Source of the DNA: [Phialemoniopsis] sp. UDSM-2020
Taxonomy: Eukaryota; Ascomycota; Sordariomycetes; Thyridiales; Thyridiaceae
Length of the DNA: 64,000 nt
Assembly (NCBI GenBank): GCA_018873225.1
Contig: JAEILZ010000006.1
Location: forward strand, 3,534,001 to 3,598,000
Direction: 5' to 3'
Shown: in pieces, positions 20,635 to 31,758 of the stretch
Position numbering within the stretch: position 1 is the stretch's first letter
Layout of the letters: each line of letters starts with the position of its first letter
Notes under the pieces: generated by a model
Told to the model about the DNA's origin: nothing
The model's database searches: none
What the model saw: the letters and a program-made list of their open reading frames with translations, nothing else
Made by a program: the position numbers and the translations under genes

Positions 20635-22445
20635 ATGCCCGACGACGACACAACCTCGCCCAAGCTCCGCACGCCCGGAGCTAGGGTCAGAAGAACGCAC
20701 GAAAAATCAAGAAATGGCTGCATTAGATGCAAGCAGCAGCGCAAGAAGGTATTTTGGATGTCTTCAAACTGGTGTGGTCTCAAGCTTCGATCTGACTCCC
20801 ACGGTCCCAGTGCGACGAACAGCTACCGAGCTGTTCCAGATGCTCCAAGCGCATGTATGCCTGCCAATATCAAAGCCCTAGGAGCGAGCCCAACTGGTCA
20901 GAGGGACAGGATTCGACCGCCTTGTCCGTTCCTGATATGCAGGTCCGGCCGGCTAGTCCCGGCAGCGTCCTCCATAGCTCCAGGGGCCCTCTTGCACTAT
21001 CAGATGGACACCTCTCCGTCCCAGACCCATCATCTAACGCTTCATCGCCAGTCTCGGCAATTTCAGGCTACTCGGGCTTCAGTGAGAACGAAAGAGGACT
21101 TTCAATACACTCCCACTCTCCGGGCACTCTCGACGCAACGGAGCTCGGCCTCCTGAGCCACTACCTGACACACACCTGTCAGACAATACCCTTTGACGAT
21201 GTCGATCTCTATGCCCTATCCGTGGGGATTCCCAACCTTGCTTTCAACAGCAAACCCGTCATGTCATCACTGCTCGCTCTGGCGGCGGCCTGCAAATCTC
21301 ACGATCTAGCCAAGCAGGCTCTGAATCCGCTGGACGGTCATACCCTACGCGAGATCCAAGAGCTGCTTGCCCTCGCCGACGACCATCATAGGGTGTCCCT
21401 CGAACACATTCAAGCCGCCGTGCCAAACTCGGAATGGCACGATAACGTGCTCGCTAACGCCGCGCTGATGGTCTTATACACGTTCGCCAGTCACGCCATC
21501 CGGGTATACCTCGCTGCCACGGCGAGCAGGAGCGGGCAGCAGCTCCCATACTCCATACTGCCGCAGCACTCGCAGTGGATGATGTTTACGCGTGCTGCTC
21601 ACACAGCTTCCACTGCAGTTCTGAACAACATCACCAAGCCTCCGAGTACGGATGCGACATCGCCCCTATCGCCAATATACACGCTACCCGAGTTATCTCG
21701 AGCCCTACCCAGCCGTATAGCCCTCTCGTCTACCGAGGACGGACCGAGCGAGCAGACGAGAACACTCTTCCTTCCCATTGTCACTTCGACGAACAGCCGG
21801 GCCATGGAGACCCTGCGCAGGAGAGCCGAGCACCTAGCGTCTTTCCCCGAGAGCATCGACTCACCCGCATCGGGCTACTCGGGGCTCGACGCCTGCCTGG
21901 AGACACTGCTGGTCCTCGAAAAGTGCGCAGCGACAGCATTCTCCACCAGCAGCGAGACTCTCGCCCCCGACGCCACACCCTCCTTCGACCGCAACTCGCG
22001 CGTGTCGCCCTGGGTCGGCGAGTACATGGTCCGCGTGACGTCCATGACCTCGCCCAAGGCCCTCCGTCGTGTCCTCATGTCCTTCCTCAACCACGCGCCG
22101 GTCGGCTACCTCAACCTCGTGCAGTCGGTGCTCGAGATGCCGGCCGCGGAGGTAGTGAGCTCGGGCAGCTGGGTCATGCACGACTCGCCGGGGACCGAGA
22201 TCCCTGCGCTGAGCACGGCGCAGCTGCTGGCGGCCGACATCTTTGCGCACTGGCTCGTGCTCGTCATGCTGCTCGACGGCGTGTGGTGGATCGGCGACAT
22301 GGGCCAGTGGGAGCTGGGCCAGGTCGTGGCGCTGATCAAGTCCCAGAACTGGCTGGACCTGTCGATGGCGGACGCCGGCGGGGGCGGGACGTGGTGGCCT
22401 GAGAGCATGTACTTGGTCAAGAGGGAGCTTATGGCTGATCAGTGA
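20635..22445 (+). CDS. Zn2Cys6 transcription factor, UPC2/sterol-uptake-control type
   Basis: Two exons (20635-20748, 20811-22445) give 582 residues. The zinc cluster GCIRCKQQRKK|CDEQLPSCSRC...C is interrupted by the intron just before its third Cys. After a Ser/Pro-rich linker comes LLSHYLTHTCQTIPFDDVDL, then a helical domain (PVMSSLLALAAACKSHDL), as in the Fungal_trans_2/DUF3468 regulators related to UPC2. The C-terminal third is GC-rich with long shadow frames. The acyltransferase gene lies 242 bp downstream on the same strand, so it is a likely target. Nuclear activator or repressor; ligand unknown. Confidence 0.88.
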
Positions 22446-22629
22446 AGCGGACACAAACTCTGGATGTTTTACAGCACGATACGTGGCAATGACTTATGCA
22501 AATTCACGAAGGCGATCTTCTCTGCGAGATACGAAGAAAATGCCACTACATAAGCTGGACGGCAGACCAACTTCCCACCATCTCAGCTTACGCCATGCAG
22601 ATGCCATCTAGCGCCATCGCTCGACACCA

Positions 22630-22637
22630 TATAAATA
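22630..22637 (+). promoter_or_regulatory. TATA box of the acyltransferase gene
   Basis: TATAAATA 51 bp before the ATG at 22688. It rules out the longer upstream start at 22496, which would place the TATA box inside the coding frame. Confidence 0.6.
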
Positions 22638-22687
22638 CCGTACGACCCCGCCGCATTACTCGCATTAACGACAGATATCGTTTGGCT

Positions 22688-24049
22688 ATGGCGCTCCCGA
22701 AGCAGTCATGGAGACTGTCCCCGGTCGATTGGCTCATGCCACGGTCTTACATTACCCAAGTTCTTTGCTTTCCGTCGACAAGTTCGAACGCCCCGGCGCA
22801 CTTACGCGACGGCCTTGCCCGGACTCTTGCCGATATCCCGTATCTTCGCGGCGATGTCGTGGTCCAAGATCACCCAAAGGGATCGATCGCAATAGTTGAC
22901 TCGCCCGTTTCCTTGACTGGTCTTTTGGTCGTCAAGGACACAACTGCTCGATATGAAGATCTGCGCAGGACCGGATTCGCACCTCCGCGAATCACTGATC
23001 TGGATGTGGGACCCAGAGACCTCGCGCCGGATGGGGACCGAGCACCGGTCTTTCGCGCGGTACTGTTGCTACTCTCGGGCGGCTTCCTTTTGTCTGTCAG
23101 TGTACATCATTCAACAATCGACATTACCGGCTTCGGAGCGCTCCTCAAAATTTGGGCTTCGCATTGTAAATCAGATACAGTCGGTTCGGAGCAGCTGTTC
23201 GAATGCTGTCTCAACCGCGACGCTCTGGAGGGACATATCCGCGGCCTTTCTCATGGAGTGACAGCAGAGTTGCCCGCCTTCCTACATCGAGAAGAGAAGG
23301 TCACTGTGAAGATGCCTAGCGCAACGATAGCACACAAGCAGCTAGCGACATCCATATTCAAAATTTCCGGCGCATCTTTGAGAAACATCAAGGACAGGGT
23401 TACAAAGCACCTGGATACGAGCAAAGTCCCGTGGATCTCGACCGGCGACATCCTGTGCGGGCTCCTCTGGAGCGCTGTGGTGTTTGCTGAGCTACGCGGC
23501 ACCGAACACGCGCAAGAAAGGCCGTCCTCTTCGAGTGGTAGTTTACGTCAGATGCGTATACCTGTCAACTTTCGCCGACGCTGGGTGCCGCCATTACCAG
23601 ACGACTATTTGGGAGCTGCTTTCGGTGTGACAATGGCAACGGCAGAGGAACAGGATCTCATCCAGATCGCTACTGATGACGGAGAGCGGTCAGAGGTGGC
23701 CTTGGCACGAGTGGCCGGAGCGATACGGCAAGCAATCCAAGCAATAGACGGGAAGAGCATGAGAGACGTGGTCGCCTATTTAGGAGCTCAGGACGATCTT
23801 ACTGGATTGAAACTTGGACCTGGGCCGGCTCCAATGTCTATCGTCTCCTGGGCTGAGGAGGGGGTATATGACCTGGACTGGGGCGACGAGATAGGGACCT
23901 GCGAGGCAGTTAGAATTCCTCAACCCAAGGCGAGGAGGTACCCCATCATCCTACCGCGGCTTAGCAGCGGTGACTACGAGGTTCTTGTCACTCTGGAAAG
24001 AAGCGTCATGGATGAATTGAGGAGGTTGCGGATTATAGATCTCTTTTAA
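22688..24049 (+). CDS. Acyl-CoA-dependent acyltransferase (transferase family, BAHD/trichothecene-acetyltransferase-like)
   Basis: A single-exon gene of 453 residues. The start MALPKQSWRLSPVDWLMPR is typical for fungal members ('LSPLDQ...'). The catalytic HxxxD is in SVSVHHSTIDITGFGALL, giving His and Asp. A second conserved motif near the C-terminus is VYDLDWGDEIG, standing in for the plant DFGWG structural motif. The family transfers acyl groups from CoA to hydroxyls or amines of metabolites and acts in the cytosol. It follows a UPC2-type regulator and precedes a nitroreductase, so a small detoxification or secondary-metabolite unit is possible, but no backbone synthase is near. Confidence 0.88.
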   Translation: MALPKQSWRLSPVDWLMPRSYITQVLCFPSTSSNAPAHLRDGLARTLADIPYLRGDVVVQDHPKGSIAIVDSPVSLTGLLVVKDTTARYEDLRRTGFAPPRITDLDVGPRDLAPDGDRAPVFRAVLLLLSGGFLLSVSVHHSTIDITGFGALLKIWASHCKSDTVGSEQLFECCLNRDALEGHIRGLSHGVTAELPAFLHREEKVTVKMPSATIAHKQLATSIFKISGASLRNIKDRVTKHLDTSKVPWISTGDILCGLLWSAVVFAELRGTEHAQERPSSSSGSLRQMRIPVNFRRRWVPPLPDDYLGAAFGVTMATAEEQDLIQIATDDGERSEVALARVAGAIRQAIQAIDGKSMRDVVAYLGAQDDLTGLKLGPGPAPMSIVSWAEEGVYDLDWGDEIGTCEAVRIPQPKARRYPIILPRLSSGDYEVLVTLERSVMDELRRLRIIDLF

Positions 24050-24121
24050 ATACCCGAGCAATTGATAGACAAATTCTAGTTCTTTTTATGTAGGTATATA
24101 ATCTTGTGCATGCGCAGTCTA

Positions 24122-24804
24122 TCAGTTTCCAAACGATCTATATCTCTCCTCCAGCGGCAGGAAGGACTTTTCTCCTGGAGCGCTAGCGATACCCCCGAAC
24201 ACTAGCTGGGCATTCAACTTCCAGCTCGCGGGGATGTCCCACGCTTGCGCGACCTTCTCGTCGATGATCGGGTTGTAATGCTGGAGGTTGGCGCCCAGCC
24301 CTTCGGCTTCGAGCGCGACCCAGAGAGTGAACTGCAGCATGGCATCTGACTGCGTTGCCCAGAGGCCGAACTTATCGGCGTACGATGGGAACTTTTCCGA
24401 GTAGTTCTCGACCACTGACTGGTCTTCAAAGAACATGATCTAAATCCGTATCGAGTCAGCTCTGCAAGGGGATTGGTGTGTACATATCGTTGGGAACTCA
24501 CAGTGCCTCCTGCTCCCTTGAACCCAGCCATCTTGCGCCCCGTCGCTTCCCAGCGATCTTCCGGGACCTTGGCTTTCAGTACCTCGGTCACGATGTCCCA
24601 AAGTCTGTCATGCTCGGCCCCAAACAGGACGACGACGCGAGTCGACTGCGAGTTGAAGCTGCTCGGAACATGCAGCAGACTGTCTTGAACTAATTGCTCG
24701 ACGCGGGCATTGGAGATGGTGAGCTCCTTGTTGAGCGCGTAGTATGTACGGCGATTCTTGATCAGCCCCAAAAGCTGATCTGCGTTGCTGCTGTTGGAAG
24801 CCAT
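24122..24804 (-). CDS. Nitroreductase-family protein (fungal HBN1/Frp-like)
   Basis: Two exons (24804-24502, 24439-24122) give 206 residues. The N-terminus LLGLIKNRRTYYALNKELT is the family start, followed by VPSSFNSQSTRVVVLFGAEH (FMN-binding Ser/Asn), SVVENYSEKFPSYADKFGLW and GLGANLQHYNPIIDEKVAQAW. The end FGGIASAPGEKSFLPLEER is also typical. The soluble FMN enzyme reduces nitro groups or quinones with NAD(P)H, or answers lipid or nitrosative stress. The longer frame starting at 24975 adds a hydrophobic leader (FLWLVTLFNLSDC); I prefer the ATG at 24804 because family members begin there. Convergent with the acyltransferase (72 bp between stops). Confidence 0.9.
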
Positions 24805-25402
24805 GTTTAGTGCAGGGGAGAGTACTGGTAGCTGAGTGGACCCGAGACTTTGATGTGGAATTGCAGCGACACTTTCTTGCCCTACCGAAGAGCAGTCCGA
24901 CAGGTTAAATAAGGTGACGAGCCAAAGAAATTGGCATAGAATGCTCCAGTGTTTGATACTGTGTTCGCGATGCATGATTAGAGAATGATCTTGTAAAAGA
25001 TTACCTAAGTCAAGAATTGCCTCATCAATTTAGTGCCCACATGAGATAGCCTACTGAGGACATTTGGCAAGATCCATTGATCGTAAAGCTAAGGGTACAT
25101 CACTTGGCTCTCCCGCGCCTAATCTCTTGTTAAGCTACTGATCTGACTAATGAATGGCATGTCAAGGCGGAGCTGGACACTGACAAATAAATGACATGCA
25201 CCAAACTAAGCCTTTAGTCATCCCCCGGAAAGTCGTAAATTGACGCTAACTTCTTGGAGCTTGAACTCTGGAGCGGCCGGAAAGCCCCGCGGAACGCGTG
25301 CTGAAAAGAACGTCCCCGTACAGCGCGTTTTTCTCGACTCAAAGCCGACCAGTCGACAATGCATTGTGCAGATCTACAAGATCTCAATTCCATGTCTTGA
25401 AC
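24805..25402. other. Divergent promoter region
   Basis: About 600 bases between the nitroreductase and aquaporin genes. No strong motifs seen. Confidence 0.5.
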
Positions 25403-26550
25403 ATGGCGCACCGCCGCGGGAACTCGGAGCCTCAAGGTGATGGAGTAGATCTTGAGACTTTTGCGGCAATGGGGAGATTTGGTGAGGGAGGTGGCCACCA
25501 CCATGCAGCCGATCCCAAGGTCCATGTCTCGCCGTTCATTGGCAGGATCGGCGGGAACGGCAGTGCGGCGCTGCCCCGGTCCGCCTCAACGGAAGACGTC
25601 TTGAAGTCCATACCCGATGCCACGCCGTACATGAGCCTCAGGGACATATTCAATACGCGGCCCTTCTTCACAATAGGACTTTGGAAAGCCGCGTTGCTCG
25701 AAGGAATGGGTTAGTAGAACATTTCCTCGTTTCACATATCTTCGAACACTGGAGCTCACCAGGGACCAGGATCATTGATGTTGGTCTGGCTCACCATCTA
25801 CACCAGCATCTCCCCCGCCACCATCCCCGCGGAGCCGACCCAGCGCTGGGGCGTCTTTGACAACGCAGCCTTCCTGGGCCCGCTCATCGGTGGCATCCTC
25901 AACTTCCTGTACCTCACGTTGTTCACCTTCTGCTTCGGCGCCGTCACGGGCGCCCATCTGAACCCGACCATCACCATCGCGACGTTCTTTGCGCGTCTGT
26001 GCTCGCTGCCCCGCGCAGTGCTGTACATTACCTTTCAGACCGGAGGCGCGGCGCTCGGGGGTCTGCTCGCGCGCTCCAGCTATGGGACTCGGGACTTCAA
26101 GGTTGGAGGCTGCTGGCTCTATCCCGACGTGGTGCCGATTCGCGATGCCTTCACGACGGAGTTCATGGCCTGCACTGTTCTCCTGTTCTTCGCATTTGGA
26201 GTCGGTCTCGACCCGCGACAGAGGCAGACTGTCGGACCCACGCTCGGTCCGTTCCTGGTAGGCCTGTCACTGGCTGGCATCTCGTTTGGCACGGGGTTCT
26301 CCCGCTACGGCTACGGTGGAGCGAGCATGAACCCTGCCCGATGCTTCGGGTCGTTTGTCGGGAGTAGCTTCCCAAGTTTCCACTGGATACACTGGTAGGT
26401 GCCTCTGTGCTATCTTGCGATGTTGGTAGATGTTGCTAACTGAGTGATAGGGTCGCTGATATCGTGGCATGTGCGTTGCATGCAGTCTTCTATCACATCG
26501 TACCGCCGTGGGACAACCACTCGGAAGATACCAGGACACGTGCGTCATAG
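25403..26550 (+). CDS. Aquaporin-like MIP channel with an NPT first motif
   Basis: Three exons (25403-25709, 25770-26394, 26451-26550) give 343 residues. About 100 cytosolic residues with a His/Gly run precede six membrane segments. The first pore motif is GAHLNPTITIATF (NPT in place of NPA) and the second is GGASMNPARCFGS (NPA). The last exon adds the end of helix 6 (VADIVACALHAVFYHIV). The long N-terminal tail and NPT resemble fungal facultative or X-type aquaporins, which pass water and small solutes such as glycerol or peroxide. The plasma membrane is the likely site. Introns are GT-AG, phases 1 and 2. Confidence 0.9.
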
Positions 26551-26722
26551 TATTTTTGATTCGTACAGGGGCTAAATGAACACATTAATACTGTTAAGTA
26601 ATGGATAAAGTCTAATGAGCAATGCGTTGAAAACATGTGAGGATATCATCTTGCTCCACCAAGGATTTGCTTATTGACCCTGAACCTCCTTGAACCACCC
26701 CGTCCCAGTTCTTTACACACGC

Positions 26723-28017
26723 CTAGTGAAGGGCTTCCTGGACAGAAGGAACCTTGGCCACCAGCTCGTCTCGAATCTCCTTCCAGACCAGACCCTGAAC
26801 CTCCTTTCCATGGCTGCTTGTCAAGAGGGGCGCGGATTTCCTGATCATCGACGTTAGTCTAGGTCATCAATCACGGAGTGTGGGTGTCACCATGAGCCTT
26901 ACTTGTTGTACTCGTCATCGGTCAAGTACCGGACGATAAATTTCCCCTACAGCGTATCTTGTCAGTATCAGCCGGAGATGGCATATGCTCTTTGTGGTAC
27001 AACGTACATTCTCCTCGGGGGTGGTAAACGCCGCCTTGAGGATAATCCTCGTTCCGTGGTCGGGTGACTGGCCGAGAACTCCAGTAAAGACGGGTGCCGC
27101 GAGGTTGTAAAAGGTGGACGAGGACCTCATCGACCGAGACAATTCCGTCGCAACGATGCCTGGGCAGATATAATTGATGATGAAGTCGGACCTGGGCATA
27201 CCTATCAGCACCACGACAACAAATACCGGACGTTGGTAAGAGCATGTCTAACACATACCGTCCATCACTTCCCACTGCCATTTTGGCAATCTCCTTCACC
27301 GCGTACGTGATCAACAGCTTGGTGAGAGCATACATCGGGATGGCTCCGAGAAAGTTCTCGGGCTCGGAAAAGTGTTTCAGTATACCCCCTTCTTGGTGAA
27401 ACTTCTTCCACTCGTCGATGTTGGCGTTCATGTGGTTTCCGGAGCTGATCACGGCGAGATGGGCAGGCGATTGTCGGCGCGGGCGCATGGATCTGAGGTA
27501 TGGGAGAAGGAGGAGAGCGATGAGGGTCGTGCTGAGTGCGTTGACCTGGATGTCTTGTTCCCTGAGATTGCGTGTTAGCCTTCCGAGATGCCATATCAGA
27601 TTGTCCTGTTGTGTGTATTCCGTACCAGCCTTCCGGGCTCTTCTTGTAAGCCGCCTCGTGCGTTCCAGCATTGAGAACCAAGAAATCGAGGCCTCCATTG
27701 TTCGAATAGTCTGCTTTTATCCTGTTGACAAAGTCCACGCACGTCGAGTACCTGTCCATGTCGAGCTCCATCACCCGGACCCGGCCCTTGCTGCCCGGGA
27801 CGGAAGACTCGAGGCGCTCCTTGGTGGCGTTGCCCCTTGTCAAGTTGCGGCATGTGATGACGAGCTCCTCCGCGCCGAGTTCGAGTAGGTGTTTCGCAGT
27901 GGCGTATCCGAGACCGGTGTTCGCGCCCGTGACGAGTGCCCGCTGGCCCTTGAAGGTGTCCTTTGGCGGGAGTGGCAGGGGGAACCACTTGATGCGGATC
28001 ATCGATAGCATGCTCAT
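26723..28017 (-). CDS. Short-chain dehydrogenase/reductase
   Basis: Five exons (28017-27626, 27561-27259, 27191-27008, 26946-26903, 26840-26723) give 346 residues. The NAD(P)-binding motif is LVTGANTGLGYATAKHL, the structural NAG is in FLVLNAGTHEAAY, the catalytic Ser is in AVISSGNHMN and the catalytic Tyr-Lys in YALTKLLITYA. NYICPGIVATELSR completes the Rossmann core. Size and order match the retinol-dehydrogenase-like SDRs common in fungal metabolite clusters. The first intron has a CTAAC branch site. A hydrophobic N-terminus (MSMLSMIRIKWFPLPLPP) may touch membranes. Substrate unknown. Convergent with the aquaporin gene. Confidence 0.9.
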
Positions 28018-29439
28018 TTTCGCTGTTGGCAACGGATGTTTGGTGTAGTACTGTCGGTAGATTAATTATCGTGAAGCTTTGAAGCAAGTGTCAGGATGTC
28101 GGTAATGTTCCAAGGTATGGCGGATGGGAGGGCTGTCTGAAAGAAGACATGTTGGGCGACATGCATCACGCTTTAATAGAACTTGCGCAGTGGTTCAGTC
28201 TTCTTTCGATGATGGGAACTGGTAGATGTGCAGCGGATATCGGATGAATGTCGCAAACATTTTCTATCTGCTAACAGACTACTAATAGCTGAATCATCAG
28301 CCCAGAAGCTAGACCCCTACTGCTGGCCCAAAGGGGGCACAAGGAGCGATGTCTCAGCGCCCTGCAGGACAGAACGAGCCAAAGCCGGGTTCGCATGTGC
28401 ACGGTTTTCAAGATGGCAACCTATCATGGCATCGCAAATTTCCGCCCTGAATCGGCCACATACGCTCTTTGACTCGAGCGGTCTTGGTAATCAGGCGGCT
28501 TATTACATCGTGGAAGCCTCGAATTGCCCCGTTTCTTGCTCTTGACATTGAAAATGTGGCCGAGATCGGTATTCGGGATTCGTCATGCGGTGGAACTCCG
28601 CTCGTGGCGCCAGTGAGGTCGTGAATCCCGACGAATTGAGTCGCCTTAGGCTTAGCGCAAATTGAAACCCGTCTCTAGAATGACTACATCTTTCACTAGC
28701 CTCCTTTTGATCCAGATATTTACATCACGTAGATACGCTTTGATACGACGACTGGCATTTGCTTTGCAGACTATAATGATACGTGGGTTCTGTGGACCAT
28801 GTGAGAGACCAAAGACTCCATCGTACTGTTTGCCCGAAAAGGCAACAAGAATACAACGTTGGCTTCATTTGCATGCGATGCCCGTTTCCGGTCCCGCTCG
28901 TGAAGAAGGTTGCCTGAAACAAGGTGTCAGGAAAACAGAACAGACAGTGTGCATTCATCATGGTTCCAGGCCTATAATCTCCCGTCCACATTCGGCCGCG
29001 ATATTTTTAATCCTGTCTTGAAAATCAATGAGACAGCGCCACGCTTCGATAACCATTTCTGCCCTGGAAGGTGTCCTTGGTAATGGCCCTCGCACAAGTG
29101 CCGAAGAATGCCCTGAGCGCCACGCGTCAGCCAAGAAGGCCACTTTATGATTATATCGGAATTTCAAACTCAGCGGCTCGCATTCTGCAAATACCGATAT
29201 CGAGGGGTAGTATAGCAATTCCGGGGAATGCACGGTTAAAGTGGGCAATATTCCCGTGGAAGAAAACTCGAGAACATGGGTGGCCTATCGCCGCCGGGGC
29301 TATCTTTTGAGAAGTTGCAACATAGACAAAAGCATTGATACAATTGATGTATAAAGACGGCATGCGATGACGCTTATTGCACCATGATGCGCTTGTGGTA
29401 TCAACCGAGGTGTGGTGATTGTCCAGCTGAATCATCAAC
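28018..29439. other. Long intergenic stretch, no gene seen
   Basis: 1.4 kb between divergent genes. A few frames of 90-120 codons exist (for example minus strand 28958-29248) but lack recognisable content. A TATAAAG lies at 29350-29356, 84 bp before the next ATG. Confidence 0.5.
29350..29356 (+). promoter_or_regulatory. TATA box of the triple SnoaL gene
   Basis: TATAAAG 84 bp before the ATG at 29440. Confidence 0.45.
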
Positions 29440-31491
29440 ATGAAGCTGCGCAATGGATTGCTTGCTGGGCTCATCCTGGTGTGCGAGATCCCAGGTACCC
29501 TCCAGAATCCGTTGCAAAAACGACAAAACAACGGAACCGTGAACTCACTCGCCAGGGACCTCGAAAGAGTCGAATCTGTCCGTGAGATCAAAGATGTCCA
29601 GCGCACATTCGCCCAGTTTGCCCAGTTCGGGCGGTGGGCTGATATGGCTGCCCTCTTCTCCCCCAACGGTACACTGCAGTGGGGGAACACATCATCTACT
29701 GGGACAGAAACAATTCAGACATGGCTTCAGACTGATGCGGGGGGTATGGATGGCATTCAACCGGGCTCCCTCGACACGATGATCGTCGAGAACCCATTGA
29801 TAACCGTATCAGCCGACGGCCAGACGGCAAAGGGTCGATGGAATGGTCTCAGATTCATGGGCGATGGCAAAGGCGAGACACGCATCCAAGGCGGCATCTA
29901 CGAGAACGAGTACGTCCGGACTGATGCTGGATGGAGGATCTCGTTGCTGCACTATTACGCCCTCTACGCTGGTCCATACGTGGGAGGTTGGCGGAACGTC
30001 GGCGGCGGTCTCCCAATTGTCCCGTATCACTTTACGCCCGATGATGCCGGTATCACGGCAGCTGAACCGTTCGGAGAAGCTCCCCATACGAATGCGACAG
30101 TGGAGGAGCTTGTGCAGCGGATCGACCGGCTCAACGACGAAGACGAAGTCCGCAACTTACAGCATTCGTATGGCTACTACGTCGACCGGCGCATGTGGAC
30201 AGATGTGGTGGATCTCTTTGTGGCTAATGCAACAGTCAACATTAACGGCGCGGGAGTGTTTGCCGGCGCGACAGGAGTCCGGCAAGCCATGGCGCGGATG
30301 GGATCAGAGGGTCTTACCCAGGGTATTCTAAATGACCATCCCATCTTTGGCGCCACCGTCAACGTGCTACCGGGTGGCCATGAAGCTATTGCGCGCGGCA
30401 TCGAGGTCGGCATGATTGGCGATGCGAACTCTAAAACTGCTTCGTGGGAGTTCTCTGTCTTCCGCAACAAGTTCGTCAAGCACGAAGGTCTGTGGAAGTT
30501 CCAAGAGCTCAATGTGACGCCACTCGTCAAAGCCGACTATTTCAAGGGCTGGGGCGACGGCGGCAACTCGCCGCCGCAGAATGCTTCGGTGCCATTCCTG
30601 GACTACTCGCCTCGCAGTACTCGCAAGACTTCCAAGGCTACAAACACTACGGCCAGTTCGATTACCGACCTTGCACGTCGACTAGCCCGGTCATCTGCCT
30701 GGGATGGATCCGAAAACATCTCTTCCGCCTACGGATACCTCCTTGACGACCTAGCCTGTCCACTCCTAGGGGCCATCCACGCGTCAAAAGGCCACAAACT
30801 CTCCCCTTTCACCGGGTTCTATGCCACCCCAGACCGCATCGCTACCGCGTGCTCTACCCAATATGGTACGAACCGCTCGGCCCTGCGGTCGAGCATCTCG
30901 TTCCACTGGCGTCCGCAACCCGTCATCCTCGTCAGCTTCGACGGCCGCTCCTCAACGCTGCGGGCAAGACTACTACAGCCATCCACGAGCATCAACAGCG
31001 CTGGCTCGTTCAACGGGGCTATCTACCATGACCAGATGGTCCTCGAGGAGGGCAAAGGGTGGAAGCTGTGGAGCGTCACCATTGACGAGTTCTACTGGAT
31101 GTCGAAGAACTGGGCCGAGGGCTGGGCGACGGCGACGGTGAGCAACTCGAGCAGCAACAGCACCAACACCACTTCGTCACTGGCGCAAAAGTACCCGCCG
31201 GACCTGACGCTCCCTGAGATCGGTGACCGCGAGGCAAGTTTCAGGGGCGGGAGTGGACGGCTGATCGAGTGGCCCGAGATCCAGAGGATGTGGTTCCAGT
31301 ACCGCAATCCGGTCACGGGTAGGCTCCCCGAGTACTACTGGCCGGGCTGCGTACCCTGCCGAGCTCGGCCTGGGTGGGCTCTAGAGGCGAACGGGTACGA
31401 AGAGCCGCCGACAGGCCCGCCGCTGCTGAACACGACAGGCGGTGTATACAGGCATCGAGCTCGGCTTGGAAATAGTTGGCAGTTCTCGTGA
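29440..31491 (+). CDS. Secreted protein with three SnoaL-like repeats
   Basis: A single-exon gene of 683 residues. A signal peptide (MKLRNGLLAGLILVCEIPGTLQ) and a Kex2-type KR (LQKRQ) start it. Three related units follow: about 38-185 (VREIKDVQRTFAQFAQFGRW), about 210-370 (EVRNLQHSYGYYVDRRMW) and about 410-565 (ENISSAYGYLLDDL), each with the helix-then-sheet pattern of the SnoaL/NTF2-like fold and a 'W-R-I/F...' strand end. A C-terminal tail has an Asn/Ser-rich linker and WPGCVPCRARPGW. SnoaL-like domains are cyclases, dehydratases or hydrolases; no catalytic assignment can be made here. The third unit is more diverged. Many NxS/T sequons agree with secretion. Confidence 0.8.
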   Translation: MKLRNGLLAGLILVCEIPGTLQNPLQKRQNNGTVNSLARDLERVESVREIKDVQRTFAQFAQFGRWADMAALFSPNGTLQWGNTSSTGTETIQTWLQTDAGGMDGIQPGSLDTMIVENPLITVSADGQTAKGRWNGLRFMGDGKGETRIQGGIYENEYVRTDAGWRISLLHYYALYAGPYVGGWRNVGGGLPIVPYHFTPDDAGITAAEPFGEAPHTNATVEELVQRIDRLNDEDEVRNLQHSYGYYVDRRMWTDVVDLFVANATVNINGAGVFAGATGVRQAMARMGSEGLTQGILNDHPIFGATVNVLPGGHEAIARGIEVGMIGDANSKTASWEFSVFRNKFVKHEGLWKFQELNVTPLVKADYFKGWGDGGNSPPQNASVPFLDYSPRSTRKTSKATNTTASSITDLARRLARSSAWDGSENISSAYGYLLDDLACPLLGAIHASKGHKLSPFTGFYATPDRIATACSTQYGTNRSALRSSISFHWRPQPVILVSFDGRSSTLRARLLQPSTSINSAGSFNGAIYHDQMVLEEGKGWKLWSVTIDEFYWMSKNWAEGWATATVSNSSSNSTNTTSSLAQKYPPDLTLPEIGDREASFRGGSGRLIEWPEIQRMWFQYRNPVTGRLPEYYWPGCVPCRARPGWALEANGYEEPPTGPPLLNTTGGVYRHRARLGNSWQFS

Positions 31492-31758
31492 ATGTGTATG
31501 GCTACCTGCATCAACTTCAGCTATATCGAGCCAAAGAAAGCCATTTCCACTGGACTTTTGTCTATAAAATGTGGCGTTGCTGATATAGGCCGAGCACTTA
31601 TGATTTCGATTGTAGTCAATGTATCAATGGTCAAATTCCAGAAAGCCCTCCAGGTTGGCCTGCTTCAAGAATGTTCTCCCGATGTTGTCCCCGCTTTCAT
31701 GCAACGGCCGACGTGAGCATTGAAGTTACCAGCAAGAACACTTCTGTCGTGTTACATA
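31492..31758. other. Intergenic between convergent genes
   Basis: 3' flanks only; no feature seen. Confidence 0.4.

Noticed and set aside
21575..22454. Long frames on both strands over the UPC2-type regulator's 3' part
   Set aside because: Shadows caused by GC-rich third positions; compositions are Arg/Pro/His-heavy and the regulator frame is the one with domain content.
22496..22687. Upstream start for the acyltransferase (64 extra residues)
   Set aside because: A TATAAATA at 22630 lies inside that extension and the family start MALPKQSWRLSP follows at 22688.
24805..24975. N-terminal extension of the nitroreductase with a hydrophobic leader
   Set aside because: Family members start at the later Met; the leader has no conserved content, though it is not strictly excluded.
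18449..31491. A classical secondary-metabolite cluster
   Set aside because: Tailoring-type enzymes occur, but no polyketide, peptide or terpene backbone enzyme is in the window.
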